64,000 bases of DNA from Patescibacteria group bacterium (GCA_028715505.1 JAQURS010000001.1:163799-227798), one strand, 5' to 3'. Numbered from the stretch's first letter, positions 16,385 through 25,913 are shown. Translations and numbers: made by a program. Notes: a model not told the origin generated them from the letters alone.

Positions 16385-17491
16385 TTATTTCTTTTCAGGT
16401 TCAGCCTTGGGCTTCTTGAGGGAAAGTCCCAGGCGATGGTTCTGCGGATCGATTGAGACGATGCGGAAGTCGAATTCGTCCCCGACGCGCGCGATCTCGT
16501 TGACGTCCTTGACCGGCTTCTCAGCCAATTCGCTGATGTGGGCCAAGCCGTGGATGTCCGGATCAAGCTCGACGAACAAACCGAACGGGTTGATCTTGAG
16601 CACGCGGCCTTTAACCCATTGGCCTTCCTTGTATTTGGCGCCGACGTTCAACCAAGGGTCATCCACTAACTTCTTCATCGAAAGGAAGATCTTGGAGCCT
16701 TCAAGGTTGATGATCTCGGCCCTCACGCGGTCGCCGACTTTGAGCACGTCGCGCGGATGGTCGATGCGCTGCCAGGCGATTTCGCTGATGTGGACCAGGC
16801 CTTCAAGGTTGGCGTCGAACTTCACGAAAGCGCCGAAGTCGGTGACGGCCGTGACGTTGCCTTCTACCGTGTCGCCGATCTTATATTTGGAAATGACGCT
16901 TTCCTGTTTGGTTTCCCAGACGGCTTTTTCCGAGACGATAAACTTACCTTCCTCTTCATTCACGTCGATGACTTTGACTTCGAGGTCGCGGGTCACCAAC
17001 TCCTTGAGTTTTTCCAGGATGCGGATTTTTTCGCCGCCTTGCACGCGAGGATAATTCTCGGGCGAGAGCTGCGAGACGGGGAGGAAGCCGGAAATGCCTT
17101 CCAAGCGGACGATGAGGCCGCCTTTGTTAGCTTCGAGCACGCGCGCGGTGATCACGGCGCCGCTCGTGTAAAGTTCCTTGATCTTTTCCCAGGTCTTCTT
17201 GCGGCCCGCTCCCTTTAAGCTGAGTTCAAGCTCGCCGAATTCGTTGTCCAAGTCGACTACCGTGGCGTCGATTTCGTCGCCCACGGCCAAGCTGGCTTGC
17301 GGATCCATCTCTGGTCCGCGGACCAAGCCGACGGCCAGGCCGCCGATGTCGATTCTGACTTCGTTACGTCCGACTGAAATAACTTTGCCATGCACTACGT
17401 CTCCGATTTTCGGGAAAGAAGTGTAGTTCTTTTCCTGCAGGAGCTTGGCAATTTCTGATTGTGGTTCGTTTGGATTAGGATTGGTTGTCAT
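16385..17491 (-). CDS. rpsA: 30S ribosomal protein S1
   Basis: A 368-residue RNA-binding protein with four S1 (OB-fold) repeats: about 25-95 (GDVVHGKVISVGRNEVRIDIG), 110-180 (GAVITARVLEANKGGLIVRLEG), 198-268 (GDTVEGNVTAVTDFGAFVKFD) and 285-355 (GQWVKGRVLKINPFGLFVELD). Four repeats rather than six is usual outside Proteobacteria. It helps mRNA binding by the small subunit. The leader is about 110 nt and contains a GACGCG/CGCGTC hairpin; S1 autoregulates its own mRNA in other bacteria, so regulation here is plausible. It has a good minus-strand promoter at 17610-17638. Many mRNAs in this window seem leaderless, which makes the S1 role of interest. Confidence 0.93.
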   Translation of the reverse strand: MTTNPNPNEPQSEIAKLLQEKNYTSFPKIGDVVHGKVISVGRNEVRIDIGGLAVGLVRGPEMDPQASLAVGDEIDATVVDLDNEFGELELSLKGAGRKKTWEKIKELYTSGAVITARVLEANKGGLIVRLEGISGFLPVSQLSPENYPRVQGGEKIRILEKLKELVTRDLEVKVIDVNEEEGKFIVSEKAVWETKQESVISKYKIGDTVEGNVTAVTDFGAFVKFDANLEGLVHISEIAWQRIDHPRDVLKVGDRVRAEIINLEGSKIFLSMKKLVDDPWLNVGAKYKEGQWVKGRVLKINPFGLFVELDPDIHGLAHISELAEKPVKDVNEIARVGDEFDFRIVSIDPQNHRLGLSLKKPKAEPEKK

Positions 17492-17609
17492 AACTGTTAC
17501 TCTTAGCCGCCTTGCCGGGCGAAACCAACGCGGGGCAGTCAGCCGCCCCCGGAGCGACGCGTAATCCGCGTCTTAGGCCCACGGGGACATATATAAATTG
17601 AGTAGCAAG

Positions 17610-17658
17610 ATCATACTCCGAACCAGGTGATTTGGCAAGTGTCCGGACGTGTTATAAT
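17610..17658. promoter_or_regulatory. divergent promoters sharing one -35 box
   Basis: For rpsA (minus): TTGCCA (complement of 17633-17638), 17 bp, TATGAT (complement of 17610-17615). For the plus-strand gene at 17667: TTGGCA (17632-17637), 15 bp, TATAAT (17653-17658), 8 nt from its ATG. The palindromic TTTGGCAAG core serves both directions. Confidence 0.7.
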
Positions 17659-17666
17659 GGCCGGAT

Positions 17667-18344
17667 ATGGAGGAGCTTTCATTAAGCCTGAAAAACCGCT
17701 TACCCATGGTGGATTTTTTGGCCGAATGGTCCGGTTTTGCCGGTCCCGAGACAAGACCCAAGGCGGAAGCCTTAATCCAGGCTTACGACGACGGCCAAGA
17801 GCTGGATAAAACCGCTTTGGCCGAATTGGTGATCGAGCTGGCCAAGGAGGTCTGGCCTATCCGGTTCGCGCTCCACAGATTCTTCGGCGAAGAAGGCGCG
17901 CTCATCGAATGGGACATGGTGGAAAAAGCCGTCCGCCGCAGCACGGCCCATCTCATGGAAAGATTCAAACGGTCCACCCGTTGCCGGAGCTTGGACGAGA
18001 TGTTTAAGCATGAGGATTTTGACCAAGCTTTTAGGCAAGAGGAAAAGAACGAGATCGAAAGCGTCCGCCACCACCTTTTGGAAAGTTATTGGGCTTCGCA
18101 TCCATCCTCGCTGCAGCCTTTGATCGAAGAGGGCCGATCGTTATTATCCGGTTATGAAGAGCGGTTGGAAGAACTAAAAAAAATCGCCGAAGGCTGGCCG
18201 TCGCTCTTGGCTGAAGAGTTGCTTTCCAAAGTCAAAAGCCTGGAAGACAGGATTTACTTCAAAGGCGAGAACGTTTCGCTTGAAATCATGGACGGCGAGC
18301 TGGCTTATTACCGCGAACAAAAAGAATTACCGATTGAGGAGTGA
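17667..18344 (+). CDS. conserved-looking acidic helical protein, unknown
   Basis: A 225-residue soluble protein, almost entirely charged alpha-helix, without a family I know. The N-terminus MEELSLSLKNRLPMVDFLAEWSGF follows a strong TATAAT box by 8 nt. A repeated WPSLL/WPIRF pattern and an acidic C-terminal coiled coil (YEERLEELKKIAEGW ... LLSKVKSLEDRIYF) are visible. It has no export signal. It is convergent with the next gene; the stop codons are adjacent without a terminator between them. Confidence 0.65.
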   Translation: MEELSLSLKNRLPMVDFLAEWSGFAGPETRPKAEALIQAYDDGQELDKTALAELVIELAKEVWPIRFALHRFFGEEGALIEWDMVEKAVRRSTAHLMERFKRSTRCRSLDEMFKHEDFDQAFRQEEKNEIESVRHHLLESYWASHPSSLQPLIEEGRSLLSGYEERLEELKKIAEGWPSLLAEELLSKVKSLEDRIYFKGENVSLEIMDGELAYYREQKELPIEE

Positions 18345-19421
18345 TTACTCCGATGTCATGACCAGCCTCGGCACGAGTTCGCCGCGGTTGTTTTTATTGT
18401 AGCCGACGTGCAGCGCGTAGCCGTTGGTTCCGTAAGCTGAATCGATGAAATAATCGCGGGTATCCGGCAATTTCGAAGCCTGGGACCGGCCGCTGAAGGT
18501 CATCAGATGGCGACGATAATCCTTCAGAATCCAATTTTTACCGTCCCAGACCAACCCCGCTTCAGGGAAAAACAAAATTTCATTTTTCGTGGCGTCTACA
18601 AAAGATGAAAAATGCGAATCAAGCCGGCGCGAAGCCGATCCGTCAAAATAAGTAGCAACGATGGTTGGCTTCTTGCGATCGGTTAAGGCGGTTAAAGCCA
18701 GCACGGCCGCCCCGTTCGAGGCGAAAGTCGTGGTCCGATTGATGGCTCCGAATGATCGATCCACTCTCTTGAAGCCTTGCCCGTCGAAAACGTAAAAGCA
18801 TTGTCCACCGCTGGTCAGAACGCTCATAAGCCAACCGGTGCGAAGCGGATAAACGTCCATTTTTTTATAGCCGCTCTGAATCAACTCGCTTGGCAACGGG
18901 ATATTGGCGATCGTCTTGAGCGAGCTTTGCCAAATGATCAGGCTACGGCTCATGGGAATAATCCAAAAACCCCGTTTGCCCACGATTTGACCCACCCATT
19001 CCTGAGGCGGCAGCGAGGTCATGATCGGGCTAACGTTTTTCCAATACATGCCGTCAAACTGAAAAGCCATGTCCGGTTGGGTGAACCAAGGACTCGAGTC
19101 GCCGACCACCAGCCAGCCTTGGCCGTCCGAAGCGATTTGGCGGATTTTTTGGAAACCGTAATTTTTGAGGTCGGGAGTCAAATCAAAAATTTTCCCTTTG
19201 GAGGTGACTTGGAAAAGCTGATTGGGATTGCCGGCCAGCCATTCGGTGCCGCGGCTTGAGGCGAAAGAGATCAGCGGGTAATTAGCCGTCTGATCAAGCG
19301 TGGTCGTGGGAATCTGGGGGGAGAGGTCGGTCCACTTAAAAACCGGCGCCGCCAAAGTCGGGTGGGCAAGGCTTAAACAGGTCGCACATAAACTGGCGAT
19401 TAGGATGGCTTTGACGGCCAT
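18345..19421 (-). CDS. secreted propeller-like surface protein
   Basis: A 358-residue exported protein. Start MAVKAILIASLCATCLSLAHPTLA gives a clear signal peptide cleaved near residue 24. The mature part begins APVFKWTDLSPQ and contains repeated short beta-strand units (GQGWLVVGDSS, RGFWIIPMS, RTGWLMSVL, ASNGAAVLAL) like a beta-propeller, ending near TRDYF. The neighbour at 19554-22991 begins its mature part with QWTDISDKL and also reaches ETRDYF at the end of a comparable region, so the two look like tandem paralogues. Probably attached to or released from the envelope; ligand unknown. The frame extends to 19460, but the signal peptide and a TATGTT box 6 nt upstream favour 19421. Confidence 0.75.
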   Translation of the reverse strand: MAVKAILIASLCATCLSLAHPTLAAPVFKWTDLSPQIPTTTLDQTANYPLISFASSRGTEWLAGNPNQLFQVTSKGKIFDLTPDLKNYGFQKIRQIASDGQGWLVVGDSSPWFTQPDMAFQFDGMYWKNVSPIMTSLPPQEWVGQIVGKRGFWIIPMSRSLIIWQSSLKTIANIPLPSELIQSGYKKMDVYPLRTGWLMSVLTSGGQCFYVFDGQGFKRVDRSFGAINRTTTFASNGAAVLALTALTDRKKPTIVATYFDGSASRRLDSHFSSFVDATKNEILFFPEAGLVWDGKNWILKDYRRHLMTFSGRSQASKLPDTRDYFIDSAYGTNGYALHVGYNKNNRGELVPRLVMTSE

Positions 19422-19472
19422 AATTGGAACATACCTTGCCTGACCATGGTTTTTTGTCAACCTGGTTCATGC

Positions 19473-19498
19473 AAACAAAACTCCCGCCGAGGCGGGAG
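19473..19498 (-). terminator. terminator of large surface protein gene
   Basis: On the minus strand CTCCCGCC-TC-GGCGGGAG (19481-19498) followed by TTTTGTTT. Confidence 0.75.
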
Positions 19499-19501
19499 CC
19501 G

Positions 19502-19552
19502 TATCACCCCTCGATCCCCTCTTAAAATAAGAGGGGAAGCAAAGGGGTGATA
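19502..19552. repeat. nested inverted repeat, copy 1
   Basis: The outer arms TATCACCCC (19502-19510) and GGGGTGATA (19544-19552) are perfect. The inner element (19516-19536) is CCCCTCTT-AAAAT-AAGAGGGG. The inner element recurs with two compensating changes at 29921-29941. It lies between the stop of the 1145-residue gene and that gene's terminator. Confidence 0.75.
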
Positions 19553-19553
19553 A

Positions 19554-22500
19554 TTACTTTTTGTAGATTGTTTTGTAACCGTTCCAAGTTGAATTGCCGA
19601 GATTGTCTATCAGCTTGGCGCCGTAGGTGAGCGAACTCGCGCTGTACGGGCCGCCGGTGTAGGAGCAGGTACCGGATCCGTTGCAAGTCTGCACCACGTC
19701 TCCGTTGACGTAAAGTTCGATGCGCTGGATTCCGTTGTCGTCGGCGCCATTGGCCGTGAACGTAATGTTCTGGCCGCTGGTATAACCGTTGTCGGCGCTC
19801 GAGTTCACGCTGAGCGTGCCCGGAACGTTGATCTGGTTATTGCCTTGGCTGTTGTTATTGTAATTGTCGGTCAATTGGACGTAAGTCGTGTCTGACCAAA
19901 CGACATTCGAATTATTGTCCGTCACCTTTACCTGGATCGGCAAGGAAGTCACATTGCTATAATTCGAGCCGGTCACGCTGGTGCTGCAGGTAGCCGAGGT
20001 GTTGTAGCTCGAGTTGCAGGTTTGGGCCAACGAATTGTTGACGTAGATCTCCATCTTTTGAATGCCATTGCCATCGTAAGCGTTGGCCGAGACGGTAAAG
20101 CTCTGGTTGCGCTGGAACGAGGTTTGGTTCGGTGAAAGCGAGATCGTGACGGTCGTGTTATAGCTATTGTTATTATTACCGCTCCCGATCTGCACGTTCT
20201 TAATGTCTGACCAGAACGTGTTGTAACTCGAATCGGTCACCTTGGCCTGCAAAGGCAAGGACATGGAGCCGCTCGTGTAATTGGAACCGATCACGTTGGA
20301 CGAGCAGTTGCCGTAAGTCGAATTCGAGAGCGTGCAAGTGTTGACCAAAACGTTATTGGCGTAGAGATCAATGCGGCGGATGCCGTCCGGATCGTTGGCG
20401 TAAGCGTTCAAGGTGAACGTCTCGTTCAAACCGTACGAAGTCCGGTTGTCGGTCGTTGAAAGCGAGACCGAGGCGTTGCCGTTGTTATTGTTGTTATTCG
20501 AACTGTTATTGGTCACGTAGAGTTGCGGGTTATTGGTCGACCAGACGGTGTAACCATAACGGTCGGTGGCCTTGCTCTTAAGCGTGACGTACGTGCCCTG
20601 GGAATAATTACTGGCGTAAATCGAGCGCGTGCAGGACTGGGTCGAATTGGCCACGTCCGAATAAGTGCACGTGCCAACCAAATTATCGTTGGCGTACAGG
20701 TCCAACTGGCGCAGGCCGTTGACCGAAGTGCCATAGAAGGTGACTGAACGAGTCTCGTTGTAACCCAAATTGCTCGAACCGGTCGTATCGAACCAAGTCG
20801 AGAGCGAGTTCGAGGAATTGTTGTAGTTCGTGTTCAGGTACAGCGTCTGGCTGGTGGCCTGGCGGCTGTTATAATCCGTGGCGCGCACGTAAACCGGGAT
20901 TTGCGTGCTATTGGAATAATTGCTGCCGTAAATATCAACTTGGCAATTCTGGGTGCCGTAAGCGCGGCTGAAATTACAGGTCTGCTTGGATTGGCCGTTC
21001 ACGATGATTTCGATCTTTTGCAAACCGTCGCCGGCATTGGCCTGGGCCTTGATGGTCTTCTTGTCGCTGGACGAGAAATCCGAACCGGTAGGCTCGGTCC
21101 AAACCCAAGCTGACAAATTACCGTTGGTGCCCGTGTAATTGTTGTTATTGCTGTTGGAATTGTAGTTGTAATCCGTGACGGTATAGGTGCCGAGCCACGT
21201 CCAGGCTTCTTGGCCGTTTGAGGCCACCGCGCGGCCGTTGAATGAAACGGCGCTACCCAGGTTGTAATCATTGCCGTTCAAACCCAGGGTGCAGGAACCT
21301 GAATTGCCCGAAAGCGAGCAGGTCTTTTGGACCGAGCCGTTCACGTAGATGTCGATGCGGTTCAAACCGGTGCCGGCGTAACCCGTGACAGTGGCGTTGT
21401 TGGTCGTACCGCGCACGAGGTAAGGCGTGTTGTTATCAACCGTCATATTGGCGCTCACGTTGGCATCGTAAAAACTGATGATGCTGGCCGGAACGTAAGC
21501 CACGCGGTTGGCGCCGCTCGTGATTTTGGCGAACGAACCCACATTGGAAACCGTCTGCCAGGCAGCCGGATCAATGGTCATTGAACAGGTGGTGTTCTTT
21601 TTGGTATTGCCCGGCAAACACGTCTTTTGATAGACGTCGTTGATGTAGAGCTCGATTTTTTTAATGCCGTCGTTGGATTGGGCGCCGACCGTGTAAGTCG
21701 GTTTGGTGTTGCTGGCTTGGTAACGGAAATTCGGGTTCAACCAAGCCCAGTAGGTGATGCGGTTCTTCATGCCGTTCACCGTTCCAACTTTCTCGTTGTT
21801 TTGGGTGTAAGTCGGAGCCACGCTCGGCGTAACGTAACCCGTGCCCTCATCCGCGCGCACCAGCTTGGCCGTCAAAGGCGAAGTGGGGGAGCTTGAACCA
21901 AGGGATGAAACGGCGCCTCCCAAAAGAAAGGTGCCATTGCCATTGCCGATGGTCTGCACGAAATAGTCGCGGGTTTCGCCGTAGGACTGGAAGTTAGTGC
22001 CGTCAAAGCGCAATAAATTCTTACCCACGAGGATCATCCAGGATTTGCCGTTGTAGGCAGCGATGGCCTTATTCAATGAATTTTGAAGATTGGAATTCAG
22101 AACCGGGCTAAGGTAGGTATAATTGCTGCCGTTGATTGACCAAATGTGGGCATTGTTCACCGAATTGCAATCAAGACCCGGGCCGCAGGAAAAGTTATAT
22201 CCCGAAAGATAAACCTGGCTGCCGTTGCTCACGATAAACCGCAGATCATACAGGTCGCTGATTGAGAGTTGGTTGAAATTGCCGTTTTGGTAGTTATAGA
22301 CTTTTACGCCGTTACCGCCTTGGGGAATGGCGAAAATCCAACCGCCGGAGGTGGGCACGACTTGCGTGGCGTAAAAGACGCTTTGTCCGTCGGCCGGAGA
22401 GACGTGGCGCACCGAATACGGTTGGTTATAGCCGTTGCTGGCCGTGATGGGCAGGCTAACTTGGGTCAAATAACTAGAACCCATGTTCCAGTTGAATACG

Positions 22501-22991
22501 CGGTTTTGAGAAGTCACAATCATCCAGGTGCCATTATTGCCCGTGATGGACGTGATGCCTTCGTTGGAATTCAAGTATCCGCGCAGTAAACTCGTGCGGT
22601 CAGTGAAGCTGCCGTTATACGACAGGATTTGGAATTGATTGTCACGGCGCGCAATATCCTTCAAGAAAAGCGCAGTCTGGCCGTCGCTCACGATGTCGTC
22701 CACGCGCGAAAGTCCGGCATTGCGGACATCCACCGTAATATCGTTCATGATCGAACCGTCAGTTTTCCAAACGTGTCCGCCGGACCAAAGTTCCTGACCG
22801 TCGGTCAGGTACCAATACGGCTCGGCGCGGGCGATGGCCCAAACCGGACGATTGTCGCGGGCGGATAATTTATCTGAAATATCGGTCCATTGCCACGGAC
22901 CAGTATCGGCCGAAGCGGCCGAAGGAATTAATGAAACGGCACACAAAACCGCAACCAAGGCGGTTAAAGCACGGCTTAAGAGGTTCTTCAT
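19554..22991 (-). CDS. large secreted surface protein, propeller domain plus seven Ig-like repeats
   Basis: A 1145-residue exported protein. Signal peptide about residues 1-28 (LTALVAVLCAVSLIPSAASA). Residues 30-385 form a propeller-like domain of short repeats with many Gly/Asn/Trp. From about 400 to the end there are seven modules of about 100 residues, each with a core like DGIKKIELYINDVYQKTC, TGLNRIDIYVNGSVQKTC, DGLQKIEIIVNG, NGLRQLDLYANDNLV, DGIRRIDLYANN, NGIQKMEIYVNN and NGIQRIELYVNG. Each module has a Cys after this core and a second Cys 7-12 residues later, which suggests one disulfide per module. Linkers are rich in Asn and Ser. It is probably a cell-surface adhesin or stalk. No sortase motif or membrane anchor is seen at the C-terminus. 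The 143 bp upstream hold a weak promoter and nothing else I can identify. Confidence 0.85.
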   Translation of the reverse strand: MKNLLSRALTALVAVLCAVSLIPSAASADTGPWQWTDISDKLSARDNRPVWAIARAEPYWYLTDGQELWSGGHVWKTDGSIMNDITVDVRNAGLSRVDDIVSDGQTALFLKDIARRDNQFQILSYNGSFTDRTSLLRGYLNSNEGITSITGNNGTWMIVTSQNRVFNWNMGSSYLTQVSLPITASNGYNQPYSVRHVSPADGQSVFYATQVVPTSGGWIFAIPQGGNGVKVYNYQNGNFNQLSISDLYDLRFIVSNGSQVYLSGYNFSCGPGLDCNSVNNAHIWSINGSNYTYLSPVLNSNLQNSLNKAIAAYNGKSWMILVGKNLLRFDGTNFQSYGETRDYFVQTIGNGNGTFLLGGAVSSLGSSSPTSPLTAKLVRADEGTGYVTPSVAPTYTQNNEKVGTVNGMKNRITYWAWLNPNFRYQASNTKPTYTVGAQSNDGIKKIELYINDVYQKTCLPGNTKKNTTCSMTIDPAAWQTVSNVGSFAKITSGANRVAYVPASIISFYDANVSANMTVDNNTPYLVRGTTNNATVTGYAGTGLNRIDIYVNGSVQKTCSLSGNSGSCTLGLNGNDYNLGSAVSFNGRAVASNGQEAWTWLGTYTVTDYNYNSNSNNNNYTGTNGNLSAWVWTEPTGSDFSSSDKKTIKAQANAGDGLQKIEIIVNGQSKQTCNFSRAYGTQNCQVDIYGSNYSNSTQIPVYVRATDYNSRQATSQTLYLNTNYNNSSNSLSTWFDTTGSSNLGYNETRSVTFYGTSVNGLRQLDLYANDNLVGTCTYSDVANSTQSCTRSIYASNYSQGTYVTLKSKATDRYGYTVWSTNNPQLYVTNNSSNNNNNNGNASVSLSTTDNRTSYGLNETFTLNAYANDPDGIRRIDLYANNVLVNTCTLSNSTYGNCSSNVIGSNYTSGSMSLPLQAKVTDSSYNTFWSDIKNVQIGSGNNNNSYNTTVTISLSPNQTSFQRNQSFTVSANAYDGNGIQKMEIYVNNSLAQTCNSSYNTSATCSTSVTGSNYSNVTSLPIQVKVTDNNSNVVWSDTTYVQLTDNYNNNSQGNNQINVPGTLSVNSSADNGYTSGQNITFTANGADDNGIQRIELYVNGDVVQTCNGSGTCSYTGGPYSASSLTYGAKLIDNLGNSTWNGYKTIYKK

Positions 22992-23134
22992 AATAGATTT
23001 ATTTGGCTTAGTTACGCTAAATTTAAGTATTCTTACGTTCCTCTACACGTAAAGAACATGATAATTTAGCAAAAAATGACACTTTTGTCAATCCTAGAAG
23101 CTACTTATCCATAAATAGGATATTTAGTCTAGGT

Positions 23135-24139
23135 TTATTGATTCAAGGTAGTTTCAAGCGCGAATAACCACTCATGCGGCTTGGCCGGATGGCAGAAGAC
23201 GGTTCCAGGCGGAGCCGTCTCGGGCAGAGCTCCTGCCGTTGAGGCTATGATTGAGGTTTTGAACTGATGCGCCTCGTGCAAGGGCAAACCAAAACCCTCG
23301 TACCAAGAAGGGTAGAGGATGGCCTTGGCGTTTTGATAAAGATAAGCCAGCTCACTGTCGCCAACTTGATCCGGCGCTTTGACGTAAGAAATGGGGCATT
23401 GCCCGGATGGGCATTTAACTTTGCCGCCCAGCACGATGGGCACGATTGGTTGCGTGGGATAGTTGATGTTGTAGCTTTCGATGGCGCGCAAAGCCGTATG
23501 AATGTTTTTGCGGGGATCTGAACCGCCCAAAAGCAATACGAAGCGTTGGATTGAATTAGAAAGCCAGCTCGGTCGGGTTGCATGAACATCCGGCAGTCCA
23601 AAATTCATGGGTGGTATGACGTTGACCCTAGTTTTGTCCAATTTAAATGTCCTTAAGGCATCGCTCTTTGTCTGCTGGGAAACGCAATCAACCTTTTCCG
23701 CGTTTTCGATCAATCGTCTGACGGGCATTAGCCTATGCCACCAACGCCTTCGCAGCGTGAACCAATACGGTTCAATGATAAAAGACAAGTCATGGATGAG
23801 AATCTGGTAAGGCCGGTGAAGGTTTCCAACGAATCCCAGGTTGGGTAAGAGGATCAAATCGATTTGTCTGATTTTTTTCTCAGCTGATTTTGAGAACGAA
23901 GTCAGTTTCAAGAAGCAAAGCAAGGTCCAAAGCTTATTGGGAACTTTTAAGTGGAGGTATTGATAACCGTTTTGATCGCAAAAAGACTGTACGGCATGGG
24001 AGGGTCGCCACCCGGTTGTGATTAAGGTCACATTTTGCGGGTCACCGATCATTTGTTTGATCCAAAATCTGGCCGCCCGACTCACGCCTCCGCTTTTTTC
24101 GTCCGCCAAAGCCCGCGCGTCAATCAAAATACGAGCCAT
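23135..24139 (-). CDS. family 4-type glycosyltransferase
   Basis: A 334-residue GT-B glycosyltransferase. N-terminal ILIDARALADEKSGGVSRAARFW resembles mannosyl/rhamnosyl transferases; the donor-binding half has LLLGGSDPRKNIHTALRAI and the signature YPSWYEGFGLPLHEAHQF with the E-x7-E pair. It adds a sugar, identity unknown, to an envelope glycan in the cytoplasm. It overlaps the upstream glycosyltransferase by 20 bp, so the two are translationally coupled. Confidence 0.9.
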   Translation of the reverse strand: MARILIDARALADEKSGGVSRAARFWIKQMIGDPQNVTLITTGWRPSHAVQSFCDQNGYQYLHLKVPNKLWTLLCFLKLTSFSKSAEKKIRQIDLILLPNLGFVGNLHRPYQILIHDLSFIIEPYWFTLRRRWWHRLMPVRRLIENAEKVDCVSQQTKSDALRTFKLDKTRVNVIPPMNFGLPDVHATRPSWLSNSIQRFVLLLGGSDPRKNIHTALRAIESYNINYPTQPIVPIVLGGKVKCPSGQCPISYVKAPDQVGDSELAYLYQNAKAILYPSWYEGFGLPLHEAHQFKTSIIASTAGALPETAPPGTVFCHPAKPHEWLFALETTLNQ

Positions 24140-25310
24140 AAACGTTTCCCAACATGGCTTCGTCGGTCTCTTGCACGGGAACCAGGTTCAAACGGAAGCC
24201 AATTTGCTTGATTATTTTTTCTTCAAACGACGCGAATGAGAATTTTTCGGCATGGCGTCTGATTTCTTCGGGTTTGTAAGCCTCTGGTTTGTGGCGAATG
24301 ACCGCGTCGCCGATATCTTCCCAGGCTTGAGCATCAATGAAGACGCCGGTTCTGCCGGGTATGACCGTTTCCGCCGCGCCGCCTTGCCCAAACGCGATGA
24401 CCGGCCGGCCGGCCGCCATAGCTTCGATGGCCGTAATGCCGAAATCCTCGATTTGCGGATGGATGAAGCCGATAGCCCGCCGATAAAGTTTTATCTTTTC
24501 CTCATCATTGACCGCGCCTACGAATTTGGTGCGGCGGCCGGCCAGGCGTTTAAGTTTTTTAAGCTCCGGCCCAATGCCAAAAATAATCAAAGGGATGTTC
24601 AGTTTGGCAAAAGCTTTGACGATCAAATCAAACTTTTTGTAAGCTACCAGGCGCCCGCCCGCCAGCCAATACTCGCCGGGATGGCGCGACATTGGGATGC
24701 GGTCCACGTCCACCGGCGGGTAGATGACTTCGGCTTCGCGGCGGTAGTGGCGCTGGATGCGCCGACGGCTTGTCTCAGAATTCGTCAGCAAATAATCCGG
24801 CCGTTCGGCCGCCTGTTTATCCCACAATCTTAAATTATGCAAAAACCAGGGCAGGGCGGCGCGGATAATTCCGGGTTGGGGGAGGTCGGCCAAATATCCG
24901 ATGCGGTGCTCCCATAAAAATCTCGTCGGCGTGTGAACGTAACTGAAATGTTTTGATCCGGCCGGGGTAATCACGCCTTTGGCAAAAGAAATCGAGGAAG
25001 AAAGGATGAGGTCGTATTTGCTCAAATCCAAATGTTCGATGGCCAGGGGATAGAAAGGCAAGTACCACTCGTAAAATTTCTTGGCCAACGGCCAATCGTT
25101 CAAAAAAGACGTGCGAATGTTTTTCTTCTGGAAATCAGGATGGGTTTTTTTGGGGTTGTAAACCGTCACGTACGTGTCCGCTTGCGGGAAAATCCTTTGG
25201 AAGGCTGCCAGAACGCGTTCGGCGCCGCCGTCCTGCATCAAATAATCGTGCACCAGGGCGATGCGCGTTTTGCCCAGTTCCTCTTTGATCCTCTGGACAT
25301 CAGTCGGCAT
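24120..25310 (-). CDS. family 4-type glycosyltransferase
   Basis: A 396-residue GT-B enzyme. RIALVHDYLMQDGGAERVLAAFQRIFP at the N-terminus is characteristic of WbaZ/RfaB-like mannosyltransferases. The donor domain has YWLAGGRLVAYKKFDLIVKAF, KFVGAVNDEEKIKLYRRA and PQIEDFGITAIEAMAAGRPVIAF with the E-x7-E motif. Likely acts in surface polysaccharide or glycolipid synthesis together with its overlapping partner and the sugar-phosphate transferase at 29963. TAGAAT on the minus strand ends 6 nt before the ATG, so the message is probably leaderless. Confidence 0.92.
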   Translation of the reverse strand: MPTDVQRIKEELGKTRIALVHDYLMQDGGAERVLAAFQRIFPQADTYVTVYNPKKTHPDFQKKNIRTSFLNDWPLAKKFYEWYLPFYPLAIEHLDLSKYDLILSSSISFAKGVITPAGSKHFSYVHTPTRFLWEHRIGYLADLPQPGIIRAALPWFLHNLRLWDKQAAERPDYLLTNSETSRRRIQRHYRREAEVIYPPVDVDRIPMSRHPGEYWLAGGRLVAYKKFDLIVKAFAKLNIPLIIFGIGPELKKLKRLAGRRTKFVGAVNDEEKIKLYRRAIGFIHPQIEDFGITAIEAMAAGRPVIAFGQGGAAETVIPGRTGVFIDAQAWEDIGDAVIRHKPEAYKPEEIRRHAEKFSFASFEEKIIKQIGFRLNLVPVQETDEAMLGNVYGSYFD

Positions 25311-25360
25311 GGCCCTATTCTAAAGGCCCGGCACAGCTTTGTCGGCCAGGAATGTCAAGC

Positions 25361-25849
25361 CTAAACCTGCGCGAACAGGATCATGTAGTTGTTGCCGAAT
25401 TTTTTGGCGCACTTGGGGCAATAGGCGTAATGGACGTAATAATCTTTGGCCTTTTTATCCTGTCCGGCCAGGTATCCGTCCATCTCTTTGATAAATTTAG
25501 GAATGTCATTGTAAGCGCCAGCGAAAACTTTACTGATGAATGATCCGGATAGGTTCACGTTTTCGGCTTCGGGCACGGGTCCGGTGACTGAAACGTACAT
25601 CTCGGACTTGAACGGACTAGGATCCCTGAAGAGCAAAAGGGTATCTGTCTTATCCGGCTCGGCTTTTTGCGCGCCTTCCACCATCTTCCAAAGCTTGGTC
25701 ATCTTCTGGCCGATCATGGGAGGGAAGGGGATATGGAAAAAGGTCGGCAGGCTGTCTTTGATGAAAGGTTTGCCATACCAATCGTGGGACTTTTGGTCCC
25801 ACTTTTCGGGATGAAACTCCGGGCAGCACTCTTGGCTTGAGTTGGTCAT
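25361..25849 (-). CDS. conserved cysteine-containing protein, unknown
   Basis: A 162-residue cytoplasmic protein of a family that recurs in many bacteria and archaea, often labelled only as a hydrolase. ECCPEFHPEKWDQK at the N-terminus, the central PPMIGQKMTKLW, LSGSFISKVFAGAYNDIPKFIKEM, and a C-terminal YAYCPKCAKKFGNNYMILFAQV. The two cysteine pairs (CC at 8-9 and CPKC near 146-149) could bind a metal. The fold may be GyrI-like (small-molecule binding), but this is uncertain. It is a stand-alone gene between glycosyltransferases and purCE. Confidence 0.7.
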   Translation of the reverse strand: MTNSSQECCPEFHPEKWDQKSHDWYGKPFIKDSLPTFFHIPFPPMIGQKMTKLWKMVEGAQKAEPDKTDTLLLFRDPSPFKSEMYVSVTGPVPEAENVNLSGSFISKVFAGAYNDIPKFIKEMDGYLAGQDKKAKDYYVHYAYCPKCAKKFGNNYMILFAQV

Positions 25850-25913
25850 ATTTAAAATAAATGATTTATAAAAAAGAGCGTGACCATCTTAACCAGATTT
25901 GACGGAAAGGTAA

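Noticed and set aside
16161..17054. 297-codon open frame on the plus strand
   Set aside because: Antisense to rpsA and the ftsH start; a shadow of the G+C-rich codon pattern.
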